DNA from: Lamellibrachia satsuma
Taxonomy: Eukaryota > Annelida > Polychaeta > Sabellida > Siboglinidae
DNA length: 64,000 nt
Direction of reading: 5' to 3'
NCBI GenBank assembly: GCA_033239005.1
Contig: BSQZ01000078.1
Coordinates: 1,276,042-1,340,041 of the forward strand
In this document: one piece after another, positions 26,341-41,605 of the stretch
Numbering within the stretch: position 1 is the first letter of the stretch
How the letters are laid out: each line of letters begins with the position of its first letter
Notes under the pieces: generated by a model
What the model saw: the letters and a program-made list of their open reading frames with translations, nothing else
What the model was told of the DNA's origin: nothing
Database searches by the model: none
Made by a program: the position numbers and the translations under genes

Positions 26341-29300
26341 GTTCACCCACATCCGTCATCACGTTTTTGCATTGGGAACGAATTTGCAGATGGCGTGTAC
26401 ATCATCATTTCGACGAGTAGAAACGCATCAGCCATATAACACTGCGTGACTGACATTTGTTTTGCAATTTTGGAATTACTTGATGTTTTGCAAGTTTGGA
26501 ATTACTTGATGTACTTGAAACAGGCAAACACTGAGCATATACAAGAAACACTGCTGGAACCATCTGCTTCGTATGTTATGTATGCAGGTTAAGGGTAGTA
26601 GTGGTAGAATTTATTACAACGATATAGGCGTCGCTCTCAAGTTGTCAGACAACAGTGTTTTTTCTTTAAAAAGTGTGATGTAATGGATGGTGTGCTGATG
26701 GTGGGGGGCCGACTACCTAAGAAAACAGATGCGATGAAAAAGCCAGGCCGTAGAAAAAGGGGCAGACCGTAATTGAGGTGGGAGGTCTGTGTAAAGAGGG
26801 ATGTGAGGAACGCGGAGGAGGACGACACGTGGAGGGGAAGGCAGCTGTTAGGGAGAAGTGGAAAGGGATAACAGCTGAGGCAGCACTTCATGTACTAGCT
26901 TTGTGCGTGTGTGTTTATGCGCATGGAATGTGTTTGCGTGTGCGTGTGCGTTTGTATACATATATAATGGAGCCATATTGCTACACGGTATTTGGTGGTT
27001 GTGAATCTGACGTTCCTGGGGCTGGACCTCGACAACTCCAGTATGATGTCGACGTCAGCAATGTAGAGAGTGATTTATTATCTTCCGAAACTGTGTCCGA
27101 TATAACGACGTGACAGCGACGGCGACTGCTAACCATTTGTGTCGGGGGGGGGGGGGGGGGGTTGCGTGCATGCGTGCGCGTGCGTCCATGCGTTCGTGCG
27201 TGTGTGCGAGTGTGCGCATGTGTGTGTGTGTGTGTGTACGTTTGCGCGGGAAATCGTGTGTGTGTGTTTGTGTGCACGGGTGTGCATCAGTGCCTGTATG
27301 TGCGATATAACATATAATGCGAGCATAACATGACACATAAATACATTTCAGTGTAAACTAACACTTTTATGTGGAATAACAGCGCAGGACATACGCCCGT
27401 GTGCACGTAGTAAGATAAGCCCGTGACAAGACGTAGCACAGCCTCGTAGATACAAGGTTAACGCAGCAGCTCAACAGGGTTAAGTATGTGAAGACTGGCG
27501 TAATATGTCAGTAATGTATACGTATTATGTGTAAATATCATTTCGGGCCGTAATGCTTGCTGTGAGTATGTGTTCAGGTACATCGTTTTCATTTTGGATG
27601 TTGGCATAATTACTGGTACATTAATTCATAAATCAAACGTAAAGAATTTGGCCTGCATGACATTATAGTTTATCATTTATGAAGGCATACATGTCTGCAT
27701 TACAGCACGACATGTTACATGCGCTTGAAAAGGTTATTCAGATGTCGTCCGGCTTGCCCACACCACAATAAATTGTAAGCTCGGATGTCGCCAACAAGAA
27801 CCGGATATGACGCAGTAGCGCTAAACAACCAGTGCTGGCCTAATGAAAACATCGTACATTTGAATGTTGTCACACCCGTCACCATTTGTATGACATTCAC
27901 AGTCTTTACCCTCACAGATTCCATGTCCCGTTCACTGACAAATGCTGCACTGCTAAAATGTGTTCTCTTCATCTCATTTTGGAGGCGAGTTGGTATTGTA
28001 ATTGTCTTTCTCAGAATACAATTTGGTGGCAGTTGTTTTGTTGCGGTTGGCATTCTGACAAAATTGTAAATCTTGAGATTAGTCAGAAACAATGTACAGA
28101 AACAGTAGGTACAACAAACACGATGAATAGTTACTGCCGTAAAACCGTCATCGCTACATACAAGTTTTATATGCAAATTAAAATTCTTCAAATATCCTTT
28201 AAAGTTTACAATGTTTATGAACTATATAATATGGCATATGCTCCTTTCAATGTGATGTCACTGGCTTTGCATCCTATCTGATAGTACATGCGCACTGTCA
28301 TGGTTAGTCTTACTTATAATATCGCACAGCCATCTCTGATGCGTGATTATATTGCGCGTATATTTTTACATCATGCGAGTCAACAAATAGATCATCATAA
28401 GACTCCACAGTAATACATTTCGTTATCGACAATTAACCACGTATTACTATGTTTGTGCATTATACGGTGATCTAAATGTTATTTACTTGCAATGTCACAT
28501 GTTATTTTAGCGCTAAAAGTCCTCAGATGAAACTGTGCGCAACGCAATGCAGGCCGCCACCAACCAAACAAATTCGATGTAAAGTGCCAGAGAATGCTAC
28601 CAGCACAAACACACAGTAGAGTCGTGGCCAGATATGGCGTTGATAGGGGAGTGTTGCGCGATACCAGTATGCCAAATTACGATTCGTACCCGGTGGAGGA
28701 AGGGCGACTGTTTTTCCCGCCCATTCGCTGTCATTGTTCGCTAGCGTATGGACGTGGCTTCAAGGTGGTTGATGATGTTTGCTGCATTAAACTTGAACTA
28801 CAATTGTTTCTTGTATATATAACTACAAGTGTAGTCTATACATTTTCATTCGCACATAATAAATCGATGACCGACACTTTTGTGCAGTCCAAACGTATGT
28901 CTGACAATTCGATTGCAAGACGTGTATGCTTGGGATAACGTCAGCCTTTCTGCTTGGTAAAGCCGACGTAAAGCGCCGCATCAGTTAAAAAACCCAAGCC
29001 AGGCAAACTTTTAAGTTAGTTGTTATTCATGGCGCATGACTGGTTTCTACACGTGCAATAGCACGCATGTACCCCATGTGATCCTACAGTGACTGGCGTG
29101 GTAACGTTTACCGATCAACACATTTGTAAAAATCAGAAAGAATTCGAGATGTTAATGTTTGATTTGATTTGTTTTTATTACTGAAATGAATTTTCTGTGG
29201 TAATAATTAATAGCATCCATTAAGTTTCCCTCTTCACAACTGAAGCGAAATAACATTATCATAGACACAAAATTGAAATGTGTATTTTGGGGACTTTCCA

Positions 29301-30399
29301 ACAACGCTGCCTGATGTTTACCACTTCATAATATAATGTGTCTTTTTGACGACTACTCCCAGCTAATTGCTTTGTTATGAAATAAATCGTATTTGTTTTC
29401 TCTGTCTTGCTTTCAACGACTAGCTGTATGTGTTTGTCACGTCCGAATGAGTGGAATTTAGATATGTTTAGTAAATATAAACATATATAGTCATGTACAT
29501 AATGTGTAGTTGACTTGCTATATTCAAGACATATTAATCTGCATCATTCCGAAGTAGCTGGTCAAAATAATTTCCTATGATGATTTCAGACATTATTGAT
29601 CATATTTTAATGTATGCAGTGTTGCAGTGTTATGTGTAAGACAAAACATATCAAGTGCGTTAACTGTTTCCAAGGAAAGACGAATAGACCACACATCAGC
29701 GGGCAGGACGTCTGTTTTGGTTTATGCAAAATATATACAAGTTATATAATATATGGGAATGTGTAATAGGAAGTAATGCTAATTAATTTGAACATTTGGA
29801 CTACTGAGTGAAAATTGGTTTAGAACATTGGGGAAAATGTTGTAATATGTTTTGATAAACATTAAAACATGGATGGTTATTTATTTAACGTATATTGTAT
29901 TATTTAAAATATACAATACATCAGTCACTAGATTCTTTAACATTCATTGTCACATCTAGAGCATTTTCTGAACACTTCCACTACTTAATTGCACACAGAC
30001 AAAATGATACATATTAAATATTCATTGATAACATGAACAAAATATTAATTTATCATCAATTAATAGAACAGATTTTCAATAACACAAAAACGTAGCCTCA
30101 TGTTTCATTCCATCGATAACTGATTATTGTCGTAAAGGAGTTTACTTATATCGGATAACCTTAATTTAATTTAACTGTATTTATTATACTAACTATTCAA
30201 TGTATACTTTTAGTTGCATTGCCCTTAATTTAATTTATTAATGTTTTATTTTACATCCGGCCCGTCCACCTAAAGACGTGAACTTCTGCAAGTGAAGTGA
30301 TATTCAGGGGTTTATTCGTGATGGAGATGTCGCTACTGAATTAGCTCGCTTCATGCATGCATGCGAGTGTGTGAGAGTGCATGTGCGTGCGGGTGTGTG

Positions 30400-30434
<35 letters not shown>

Positions 30435-31448
30435 TTGCTTACTTGTCTGCATGCGCGCGTACATGATGCGCGCTTCATTCTCAAAGTTGTAACACGCAGG
30501 AGACACATTCATCGCGAGCAATTCATGCTGGTTTATAATTAATAATGTAATGACACAAATGTATCTACACCGACAGCACCGCATGAAAAAAATGTATTAT
30601 TATTCCAGAATGCAGGTGGATAAGCGGTGACCTTCTATGGACGGAAGGTGGTAATGGCAGCATTTGTAAAGATCACTAAAACATGCATTACCCGTGACAT
30701 ATCGCTCAATATCGAACTGACGTCTCCAATTAAACTAAAGCCTCACATTAAACTAAAGCCTACTATGAAATCGGGCACTTGTCTAAACTCCGGGCCAACC
30801 TCACTTCGGTAACTGTCGTTGTTATAAATATGCAACATGTGCAGCAAACATGCATATTGCATGACTGTATGTAGAAATGGAAATGTGTCTTGTGTAGTAA
30901 TACATTTTAAAAACTTTTCCGAAAGATAGAACTGTGTGAACTCGAATGTGCGTGTTTTATAGGACGACACGAAAGAAAAAATATGGCAATGAAGAAATTA
31001 CAATCTGCATATTCGAGAGTAGAAATGTGTGAAAAAAATTGTTTTTAACCACACACTGTTTAGTTACTTACACATTCATCAAATAACTGTGGAAGGCTAC
31101 AGTACATGTCGTCACTTTATACTGGCGAAAAGTGGCAAAAATAAGGTGAGTCAATTGTCTAGGTAAGTGTATAAATATAATACAGATTACCTAAATAAAG
31201 TAATAATTTCACTACGGTGTTCAACGAGTTATTACTACAGTTCTGTTCCTACAGCCCATAACCAATCTGAAAATAATCACACTATATTACACGCAGGAGA
31301 CACATTCATTGTGTCAAGTCAGTATGATTTATAATTAATGACGGCACAAATGTCTCTACTGCGACAGCACAGCGTGGTACATCCGTTTGTAAAGTTTATG
31401 ATTGTCCTGACCTGCAGGTCGATAATTCAAGCGGCGATGTCTCCAACA

Positions 31449-31876
31449 CTGAGATACCTTAGTTATGAAGAACGCCTGAAAGAATGTGGTTTAACAACTC
31501 TAGAGACAAGGAGGTTAAGAGGAGATCAGATTGAAGTTTTTAAGATATTGAATGGGTATGAAAATATTGATAGAAATGTGTTTTTCTCACTCAAGAAGGA
31601 TAGCAGAACGAGAGGACATGAGGTAGAATTAGTAAAGGATCAATGTAGATTGGACATCATAGCACTCGTTCTCACAGATGACAATAAATGAATGGAACAA
31701 ATTGTCTACAGATTATGTAACTGCTAGCAGCGTGAATATGTTTAAAAACAAGGTTGACACATATCTCAGGAGGGCGGGTTATAAGTAGATGAACATTGCT
31801 GGACTCTCGATAAGCCAATGGCTTCCTTGTCCACTTGCCATCTGGGCCTTTGGCTTGGATGGCAAATCTTGTTAAA
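31449..31876 (+). mobile_element. CR1-like LINE 3' fragment inserted in A2
   Basis: It reads LRYLSYEERLKECGLTTLE, LRGDQIEVFKILNGYENID and VFFSLKKDSRTRGHEVELVK, and then the CR1 end with shifted frames (EWNK region, SVNMFKN remnant, ending 'atggcaaatcttgttaaaa'). A1 (10603-10612) and A3 (46535-46545) have uninterrupted DNA at the same spot, so those are empty sites. The insert is about 428 bp and lacks everything before the C-terminal domain. Target duplication is not clear beyond a few bases around 'aacac'. Confidence 0.88.
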
Positions 31877-33688
31877 AACGAACGGGACGTGGTAATGATG
31901 TCAAACAAGCACCAAATGTATAATAATTTAAGGTGGCCGATAACCTTGAAATCAAACAGTGTGCATATCGGTCTACACATCATAGTCGTAACATGAAATC
32001 AACACAAAAGTTATATTGTACACTGAAACTATGTCCTCTGTACAAATAATGAACACAACTGATACATGTTTTTGTAAACGAACATTAGTAAGGACAGAAA
32101 AAAGTTAAATTTAAATGTAAGAAAAGTAGCGCTTTGTTGCGAACAATGTATGTAGTAAATTCGATGCGAACAGTTTACTTCGGAACTCGTATGATTTTAA
32201 GAAATTAATCCCTAAATGTTTTTCCCGACACCTCATTAGCTATTTTCATGTGTATAGAGATGAATAATAAATTAACATTTCGGCCAACTTTTACTGAAAT
32301 AACTCCTTTTGGGCAATATGTGGCTTTTAATATCAGTTTTGCTAAGTTTGCTTCTGAGGTAGCTGTTACTTTGTCAGTTAATAAAAAATGTGCATGGGAA
32401 CCGCCACATATTTTAGTCTTTTCATGGAGATAAATAATAAATAAACAAATCAACCAAGTTTTACAAAAGTGACATATATGCTGTGCTAAGAGAGTCTACC
32501 AAAAAAATCTGATGCAAGTGAACTGTATCAGATTGAAGCATATGATACGTGTTGCATATATGATTTTTGCCACATCGGTTGTTATTTATAGAGTAGTCGA
32601 TATAATATTGTTATGTTGTCGACTTAATTGGCAGAGAGAGCAGCGATGACATACATCAGTGTTGTCATGAAACCATTTGATATCAAAATTCAGACGTGTA
32701 ATAGAGTTGACACTAATACCAACTTCATGCCAAATAATAATATGTTCAAAAAGACCACATTGGAGCGGGCAGCCACAAATATATGTGGCTCTGCCGAATC
32801 CACTTGACAATCGGTTTTCCAACATAGCTTCCTAGCAAAAGACCACTTCCACATAAATAAGTATTACAGCGTTTTTGTCATTATTTTGATCGCTCAGTTA
32901 GTAAAGATGAATATAATGGCGAACACGGGCTGACTTCACAACAACTAAGAAACAAGTATCACTGAAATAACATATATAAATGCATGTATATGTTATCATA
33001 TTTGAAGTAATCCGTATACTACAACGTTGACCCATGTTGTACAATCCAAACTGACGGATGTAAAGTCAGAGACACAACCCGACGTCGACATTGACATTAT
33101 TTATTTTCCCGGAGACAGAACGAACCATGTTTTGCTTAAATACGCCACCTGACCAGATTAACAAAACGTCCCACTAACCTCTTCACGTTTGACTCTGTTG
33201 ACTTACTGGCCCGTTCAGTTCGTGTGGATCGAACTACCTCTAACTGCTGCAGCGTGGGATCTAGTATACTAGCAGGTCACGCGTGACGGAAAAATGCTGC
33301 AAGCAAATCGTATTTGATACGTTAATTCCAGTTAATGACCACAATTATTTTATAATCAGTGTTGATGAACACAATCAGTACTCCGATTTGATTGCAGAAA
33401 CCCCAGGAACGCTGCAGAATTGGGTCACATTGAGGGGTCATCCGCCGAGAAACTCTGGTCGATCGTGATGCGGTGAAATAAGCGGGATAAATTGACTGTT
33501 AGAAACTTATCCAGTGACTTGAGTTGGATGTTGAGCAGTTGTTCTTCCTTGGTGATTTATTTTCTGGAGAGGTTGGTCTTGTGAGTTTCTTCTATGTGTG
33601 TTGTGTTGGCCAGATTGTGATAATTGCGAGTATCAAGCGCGAAATGTAAAAGTTGTTTCCTTGACAATGTACGAATGAAATAAGTTCG

Positions 33689-33919
33689 TTGATTTACCAC
33701 CAAGGTAAATATTTGCTACAACCTACGAATGGCTCGGTTAGCGCAAGTACGGAGGACAAGTTTAAAACCGACTTGACAAATGCCACTGTCAGTCAGCTTG
33801 TGATTTATTCAAGTCACAGCGACACAGCGGTATCCTGTGAAGGTAGCGTGTCTACTGTAATAACTGTTCGAGTAGAACCGCTTTGGTCAAATGATATTAC
33901 GCTACACAATGGTACATAG
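33689..33919 (+). other. 76-codon open frame, unknown
   Basis: It reads HQGKYLLQPTNGSVSAST, DTAVSCEGSVSTVITVRVEP and ends NDITLHNGT. The A1 counterpart (about 12406-12622) keeps most of the wording but has a stop (HHVN then TAG). It could be a fragment of an extracellular domain, but no family is recognised and there is no clear exon boundary. Confidence 0.25.
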
Positions 33920-34030
33920 GTGTGCCTTGGCGAAGATTGTCGTGCAAGGTTTTTATTTATTGCACACTTAGTATGTCTGGTAACCGAAAAGCGCGTGATG
34001 GTATTTGTTTTTTTCAAAACAGACACCGCT

Positions 34031-35036
<1,006 letters not shown>

Positions 35037-36440
35037 TTGTATGGAGTGGGTGGAGAGCATTAATGCACCTAACATGACCTAACGTCGTCCATGGTGTCAG
35101 TGTTGTTGGCCCGATATCATTTAAGCAGAGTCTATATGACTGACGAATGTATCAATGTCTAGAATGTCCACCAGAGTCTGATAAATTTATGGTCCAAATG
35201 TTTACACTTTTCATTGTATACAACATTTATTTGTGCCAACACAAAACTACAAATCGTCTATTTGGCAGCAACGATTACAGCTCATATCAATTAGCTTTTT
35301 CCGCTCGTCCAAAGGGTCACACGTATCTAGCGTCCACTACCACATTATGGCTTGTGTGTGCAAATGTTTTAATTAGTTTTGATGAAATCATCGAAACCAT
35401 TGTTAAATTACTCTTGTCCAGATCCGATCAAACTTCGATGAAAAAATGCATACGTTGTCCGGTTCTCTTCCTATTATAATATAAAACTATCGAAACATTG
35501 GGAAGTTACCTGATCTAACGGTCACAATAAAGTATTTAAATGATTTTAACAAACGACCGAACTATTTTATTAAACCGACTACATTAACTATTTGTGCACT
35601 ACAGATATAATGATCAAAGAACCGGATTACAGATGGATTAAGCGAATCGATGGGTTAAATGCATTCAGGGTGGAGTTTTAAGAGATGATGACAGTGATGG
35701 CAACAGGAAGAAGACGTACAAGGAAGAACAGCCTAATCAGGATTGTGATATTATTTACACTCTACGCAATTCGACGTTGTATGAGCCGTTTATTCATTCA
35801 AATACAACCAAGTCCACACAAACGTAGCCATATGACAATCATTATAATATCTGCAGTATACATGCCCGTGCAATGAAAACTACCAGCAGTGATCCTTCCT
35901 TGTCCCAACATCGTACTCTGACAAGAGTGCGACACAAGGCTTTGGTATGTACGATTTTCATAGTGAGTCAATGAGTTTTTCATTCCCGTTCCTCCTTTGC
36001 ATGCGCACCCGGTACGTAAAAATTACCCGCTATTCAGCTTCAAACATGTGACATTAAATACGTGTGTTCTTAGTTGTGTCAAAAAAAAGTTCGTAGTGCA
36101 AATGGTATATAGAAATGATAATGAGTAGTTAGTAAGTCCACCTCGATCCTCAAAAGAGCCCCCATGAATTGAGGTTATTAAAATAGACATTGGGGAAAAC
36201 CCGGGCGATATTGCCTTTGAGAAAGTATAGGGAAACACGTGTATTATCGCTCACTGGACGACAGCGCCCCTGGTGACTGCAGCACTAAATCAGCATCATC
36301 AACGCTACCTGCGGGCGACGACGACGAAGGGTTGGTCATCGGACAGGGATCATCTCACATGGGTCAAAGGTCATATTTTTTGTTAGGGGGTGCTAGCCAG
36401 AGAAGTCAAAGGGTGTGCGGGGTGGTGGTGGTGGTGGTGG
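35037..36440. other. unassigned region between SINE and A3
   Basis: The longest frame (35147-35479, plus, MYQCLECPPESDKF start) has no motif I know. A run of GGT units lies at 36422-36441. No repeat partner was found elsewhere in the window, so this may be the most unique DNA here. Confidence 0.4.
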
Positions 36441-38005
36441 TATCGCAAAAATATGTAAGCTGGGATGTCGTCAACATGCAAGAACTGGAGATGACGCAAT
36501 AGCGCTAAACAACCAGTGATGGCCTAATGAAGACATCGTGCATTTGAATGTTGTCACACCCGTCACCATTTGAATGACATTCATTTCAAATGCTGCACTT
36601 GTAATATATGTTCTCTTCATATAATTTTGGAGGCGAGTTGTTGTTTTTGTCACTGAAATGAATAATCTGTGGTAACAATCAATAACATCCAGTAGGTTTC
36701 CCTCTTCACAACTGAAGCGAAATGAACATTATCATAGAATTTTTTTTAACATCGCTGCTGTATCTTTCTGACCACTAGTCCCAGATACTTGCCTTGTTAT
36801 GAAACATAACAGTAGTCTTGCTTTCAACAATTAGCTGTATGTGTCACGTCCGAGTTTGTGAATTTTAGATATGTTTAGTAAATATGAACATAAATATTCA
36901 TGTACATAATGTGTAGTGGACATGTTATATTCAGGACATATTAATCTGCATCGTTCCGAAGTAGCTGGTCAAAATAATTTCCCATGAGGAGTGGCAATGA
37001 CTGATAATGATTTCAGACATTATTGATCATATTATTAATGTATGCAGTGTTGCAGTGTTATGTGTAAGACAAATCATGTGAAGTGCGTTAACTGTTACCA
37101 AGGAAAGAAACATAGACCACACATCAGCGGGCAAGACGTGTGTTTTGGTTTATTCATAATACATACAAAGTATATAATATATGGGCGTGTGTAACACGAA
37201 GTAATGCTCATTAATTTTGAACATTTCGACTACTGAGTGAAAATTGAATTAGAACATTGACGAAAATGTTGTATTATGTTTTGATAAACATTCAAACATT
37301 GATGGTTATTTATTTAACGTTTATTGTTCATTCTTTAAACTATACAATATATCGTCACTCATAAGACTGTATGACATTCATTGTGACATCTAGAACATTT
37401 GTGAACAGATCCACTACTTAATCGATAACTAATTTTTGTCGTAAAGGAGATTACTTAAATCGGATGACCTTAATTTAATTTAACTGTATTTATTATATTA
37501 ACTATTCAATGTATACATTTAGTTGCATTGCCCTTAATTTAATTTATTAATGTTTTATTTTACATCCACCCCGTCCACTTGAAGTGAAGTGATTTTCAGG
37601 GGTTTGACTTGTTAAATTGATCTACCTCCCTAACTCATTATATTATATTGCACATGCGTTTGTAAGTAAACTCAGTCAAGCCAAAAAAAAACATCGTAAA
37701 ATAAAATACGCAAAAAGTGAGAGATTGAGATTATGTTTGAAAAGTGACCAAAAAGCGGGAGATCTCTAGCTGTTTCGGGATACTTGGAAGGTCGTTGTTG
37801 CAATTAGTTATACTTATTACGTTAACCATAGAAAAGCGCCGTTGCCAAAAAAGTTATTGCCATTTGTATTTACTGCCCAATCGTCAATACCTAACAAATC
37901 ATAAAACATATAACGAAAAAAGAAATGTGAATGTGAAACTATTGAATTAGCGCGCATCATGCATGCATGCGAGTGTGTGAGAGTGCATGTGTGCGTGCGG
38001 GTGTG

Positions 38006-38068
<63 letters not shown>

Positions 38069-38226
38069 TTGCGTACTTGCGTGCATGCCTGCGTACATGA
38101 TGCGCGCTTCATTCTTAAATTTGTAACACGCAGTAGACACATTCATCGTGAGCAATTCATGCTGGTTTATGATTAATAATGTAATAACACAAATGTCTCT
38201 ACACCGACAGCACCGCATGAAAAATG
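36440..38226. repeat. A block, copy 3, left part (A3)
   Basis: 36450-36640 matches A1 at about 6970-7190. The match then jumps to A1 at about 8375, a deletion of about 1.2 kb, and continues to A1 at about 9750. A GTGC tract lies at 37974-38080. The segment 37600-37940 is poorly matched. The left part stops at 'cagcaccgcatgaaaaa'. Confidence 0.8.
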
Positions 38227-38379
38227 AATTTATATGACAGCGGCGCATAAAGGATTTTATGCGAGATAACAAGGCAATGAAGGCGACGTGAGGTTAGACC
38301 GTTCATGGTAGAGAGAGTATTAGCCTAATTACTCGCTCACGCGTAGGGATACACAGGGCTATAAGCAACCACATGACCT

Positions 38380-41300
38380 AGAGCCAGCCTCTCTCGATTT
38401 CTAAGTTAGCTTGTGTCGTTGTGAGATATTTCCGAATTTCTATTGTTTCTGGTTAATCGTTATCGCTGAATTTGTTGATTTTATTGCAAGATCAGTTTTG
38501 TTGTTCGGTTTTTTGTTGCGTGATCTTATCAGGAGTTTTCGGAAGGGTGTTTCAGGTGAGTGTCTTCTTGGAATGCTGGGGCCGGACAACCGCCGTTTTG
38601 TGAACTTCGACCCGTGAGCTGAGAAACATAATCGTTGTTTACGCATATTCGGGGCAGGCGTAATACCGTACCGTTACGCAGTCGTGAGTCGAATTGCACT
38701 ATTGCATTGTCGATGGTTGCTAAACCTTTGGTTAGTTCTGGGAGACAGCCACGGGTATTGATTGGGGCGTTTGGCCGCCTCAACCGAGATAGGTTTTGCA
38801 CTATCGCCAGTGGCATTCTGTCCGCGAGGGTTGGATTGCCGGATCGCTTTCAAATTCCCACCGAGAATCAAATTCAAATCAGACATTCTTACACATATGT
38901 ACCTCAGAGGACTGATCGCACTCTCAGGCGACATCCACCCAAACCCTGGCCCATATGGGCGCCCAATTTGTCCTTGTGGAAGTTGTCATCAACCTGTCAG
39001 GAAACGAGACAAGACTATCCTCTGCGAAGAATGTAATCAATGGCACCACATACATTGTATCGGTATATCCCCATCATCCTACAACTCCTTGATTAACCAA
39101 AGTGTCTTCTGGTTCTACGACCAATGTGGAATTCCAAATGTAACCACTTCTCCATCTAGAAATGAGCAATCCAATTCTACCAACACCTGGTCTGACAGCT
39201 CTATGCTTAGTACCCAAACACTCCATACATCACAAAAGGCAGGCTTACGTTTCGCCCCAAACCCCCAAAACACCTCAACCCCGAACGTCACAAGAAAACC
39301 CAAGGAAACACACTTAAAGGAATTTTAATAAACACCAACAGCGTTAAGAGCATAGAAAAAGCAACCCAACTAAAGGCAACTATTCAATCTAATAACCCAG
39401 ACAGCATATCTATGGTTGAAACTAAATTAGATGCAAACTATGCTACATACTCTTTCCTACCACCCAAATATGAGGCCATCAGAAAGGACAGGAATGTCCA
39501 TGGCGGTGGAGTCCTTATAGCTTTCCGTGACAACATTGTAGCTGAACTCCTCCAAAATTTAAACTCAAATTTTTAAATAGTTTGGAAAAAATTCACTTTG
39601 CACGAAACAAATGCATATACTATGCATCTTATTATCGACCCCCAAATGACCACCTCCAATCCCTTGAAGCTCTCCATGACTCCCTAACTAAACTATATAG
39701 ATCACAAAAAAAATCCCCCTAATGTAGTCATAGCTGGGGGTTTTAACCTCCCTGATATCAACTGGACAAATCACCAGACCACTAACAACAGCACTGCTAG
39801 CAAGCATAACAAACTACTAGAAATAACTAACGACTTTGGGCTGCAAAACATGGTAAACGACTCCACACGTATCGCTTCCAGCAACATTCTTGACCTCATA
39901 CTCACCTCAAATCCCTCCATTATTATCAACACCCATACCACTCCTGGTATGAACGATCATGAATCCATGACCTTCAATGTCAACTTAAACCCAGTTCGCA
40001 ACAAGAACACCCCCCACAATGTTTATAGTTACAAATCAGCAGAGTGGAACAAACTCAAAGACGATAGAGACAAACTAAATCGTGAGTACTTCGACATGGA
40101 CCCCAACTCACAGGATATAGACATAAACTTGATTAACAATAACATACCTAGACGATACACGAAAGCAAAAACCCACCTCCCCTGGATAACACGTGAACTA
40201 ATTAGAATGCAGAGAAGACGTAACAAAAGCCACAAAAAGGCAAAGCAAACTGGACTAAATAGTGACTGGGGAAAATTTAAGGAACTCCGAAAGCAAGCTA
40301 CTAAAGCATTAGCAAAATCTTACAAAGACTATGTTAACAACCACAGACAACCTGAAAATTAATCCAAAACGATTCTAGTCATTTATTAAGGCAAATAAAC
40401 GAGAAAACATTGGCATTCCCACACTTCGAGTAAACGACCAGCCAATAGTAAATGATCGTGGTAAAGCAAATGCTCTAAACAACCAATTTAGCTCTGTATT
40501 TACCCAAGAAAAGCACCCCATCCCCCAAATAGCCCCCTCTACTTACCCCAACATCCCCTTCTCGAAATTGGCATAGATGGCGTAATAAAGCAGCTAGAAA
40601 ATCTAAGCCAGAACAAAGCTACAGGCCCAGATGAACTCCCAGCCAGTATCCTTAAAGAAACTGCAAAGCAGATAGCCCCCATCATCACCCAAATTTTCCA
40701 ACAGTCATACAACACAGGTAAACTTCCTAACGACTGGCTACAAGTATTAGTAACTCCCATACACAAAAAGATCCACAAATCTGACCCTGCTAACTACAAA
40801 CCCATAACACTAACCTGGCCAGCCAGTATCCACTGTATCCAGCCACTTATAAATCAGAGTAAAATTGGATTCCAAATTAACCTGGACATATCACGTAACG
40901 GACATAACTTCAAAATCTTCGAAAGTTTTAGACATGATTAAACGAAATATTGGCCCATGTAAACCCGAAGTTAAACAAACAGCCTACAACATGCTAATCC
41001 GGCTCCGCTAAAACTCGAGTAAAAAACTCGTCACCCATATGGAATCCTCACACCAGTTAAAAGTCTTGAAGAGTGCTACACTCTGATGCCAGATTTTTTA
41101 ATAATGATTACAGACGGAACACAAATCCAGCAGATCTAATTACTGCCCTTGGATGGCCAACCCTTGAACGAAGACTTATTATTAAACAAGCCACAACCTT
41201 CTACAAATACAAAATTCTAAATAACATTATTGAGATCACTACCCCCCTCCAGGCCTACTAACCCGCTCTCGAACCCGTGGACAATACGTAGCCCCCAGGT

Positions 41301-41605
41301 GTCGTATAAATGCAATGGTCTTTTCATTTTATCTCCGAGCCATTCGCATATGGAATATAATTCCACCAAAAATTATCAACATAAAAAACCCAAAATCATT
41401 TCAAGAAGCTATCATGGAACTCCCTTTCACCACACCTCCTCACCTAAACTGCATTTAAAACACCGTGCTCAGCGTAAACTTATCGATGGTGTGGGTATGG
41501 AGACTGTCTATGTGTGCATATGGCAAGACAGCGACAGTACCCATACACATAACCAACCTATTCAAAATATTCATCTAACACCCTTAACATAAAATAAATA
41601 AAACT
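38380..41605 (+). mobile_element. L2/CR1-like LINE with PHD finger and 2A-like motif (broken)
   Basis: The 5' UTR leads into the frame 38762-39328. It holds a 2A-like motif SGDIHPNPGP (38924-38953), then a PHD-type zinc finger (38969-39127: CPCGSCH...CEECNQWHHIHC...) whose last Cys pair is damaged (W-F-Y-D-Q-C). A +1 shift near 39318 starts the AP endonuclease (GILINTNSVKSIEKAT, GGGVLIAFRDNIV). It continues in other frames with AGGFNLPDINW, where the usual Asp of GDFN is Gly (39739-39741), and MNDHESM. RT block 1 is at about 40568-40820 (NKATGPDELPASILKE). The RT core including the FADD box is deleted. C-terminal pieces are at 40930-41265 (LDMIKRNIGPCKPEVKQTAY, LGWPTLERRLIIKQATT). The element ends in an A-rich tail near 41600. 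It is inactive. Confidence 0.88.
38924..38953 (+). other. 2A-like ribosome-skipping motif
   Basis: SGDIHPNPGP fits the D-x-E/H-x-N-P-G-P core of 2A-like sequences known from some animal CR1/L2-type LINEs. In active elements, skipping would release the short peptide upstream of the PHD finger. Confidence 0.75.

Larger units (their letters stand above)
26340..34030. repeat. A block, copy 2 (A2)
   Basis: It parallels A1 (5367-12733) throughout. Differences visible by eye are a deletion of about 200 bp near 26899 (A1 5896-6105), a longer G run at 27145-27162, a short insertion at about 29337-29365, and a CR1 fragment at 31449-31876. Like A1 it has no recognisable complete gene. The long frames at 27715-28191 (minus) and 28594-28938 (plus) have no motif I know, and the corresponding A1 frames are interrupted. 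Confidence 0.87.

Noticed and set aside
27715..28191. A 158-codon minus-strand frame in A2
   Set aside because: The A1 counterpart (6917-7330) differs at its ends, no motif is recognised, and the changes look like those in surrounding non-coding DNA.
28594..28938. A 114-codon plus-strand frame in A2
   Set aside because: The A1 version is interrupted by indels (about 7890 onward), and no family or splice structure is apparent.
35147..35479. A 110-codon plus-strand frame
   Set aside because: No recognisable domain, no second copy, and A/T-rich composition like its surroundings. Length alone is not enough.
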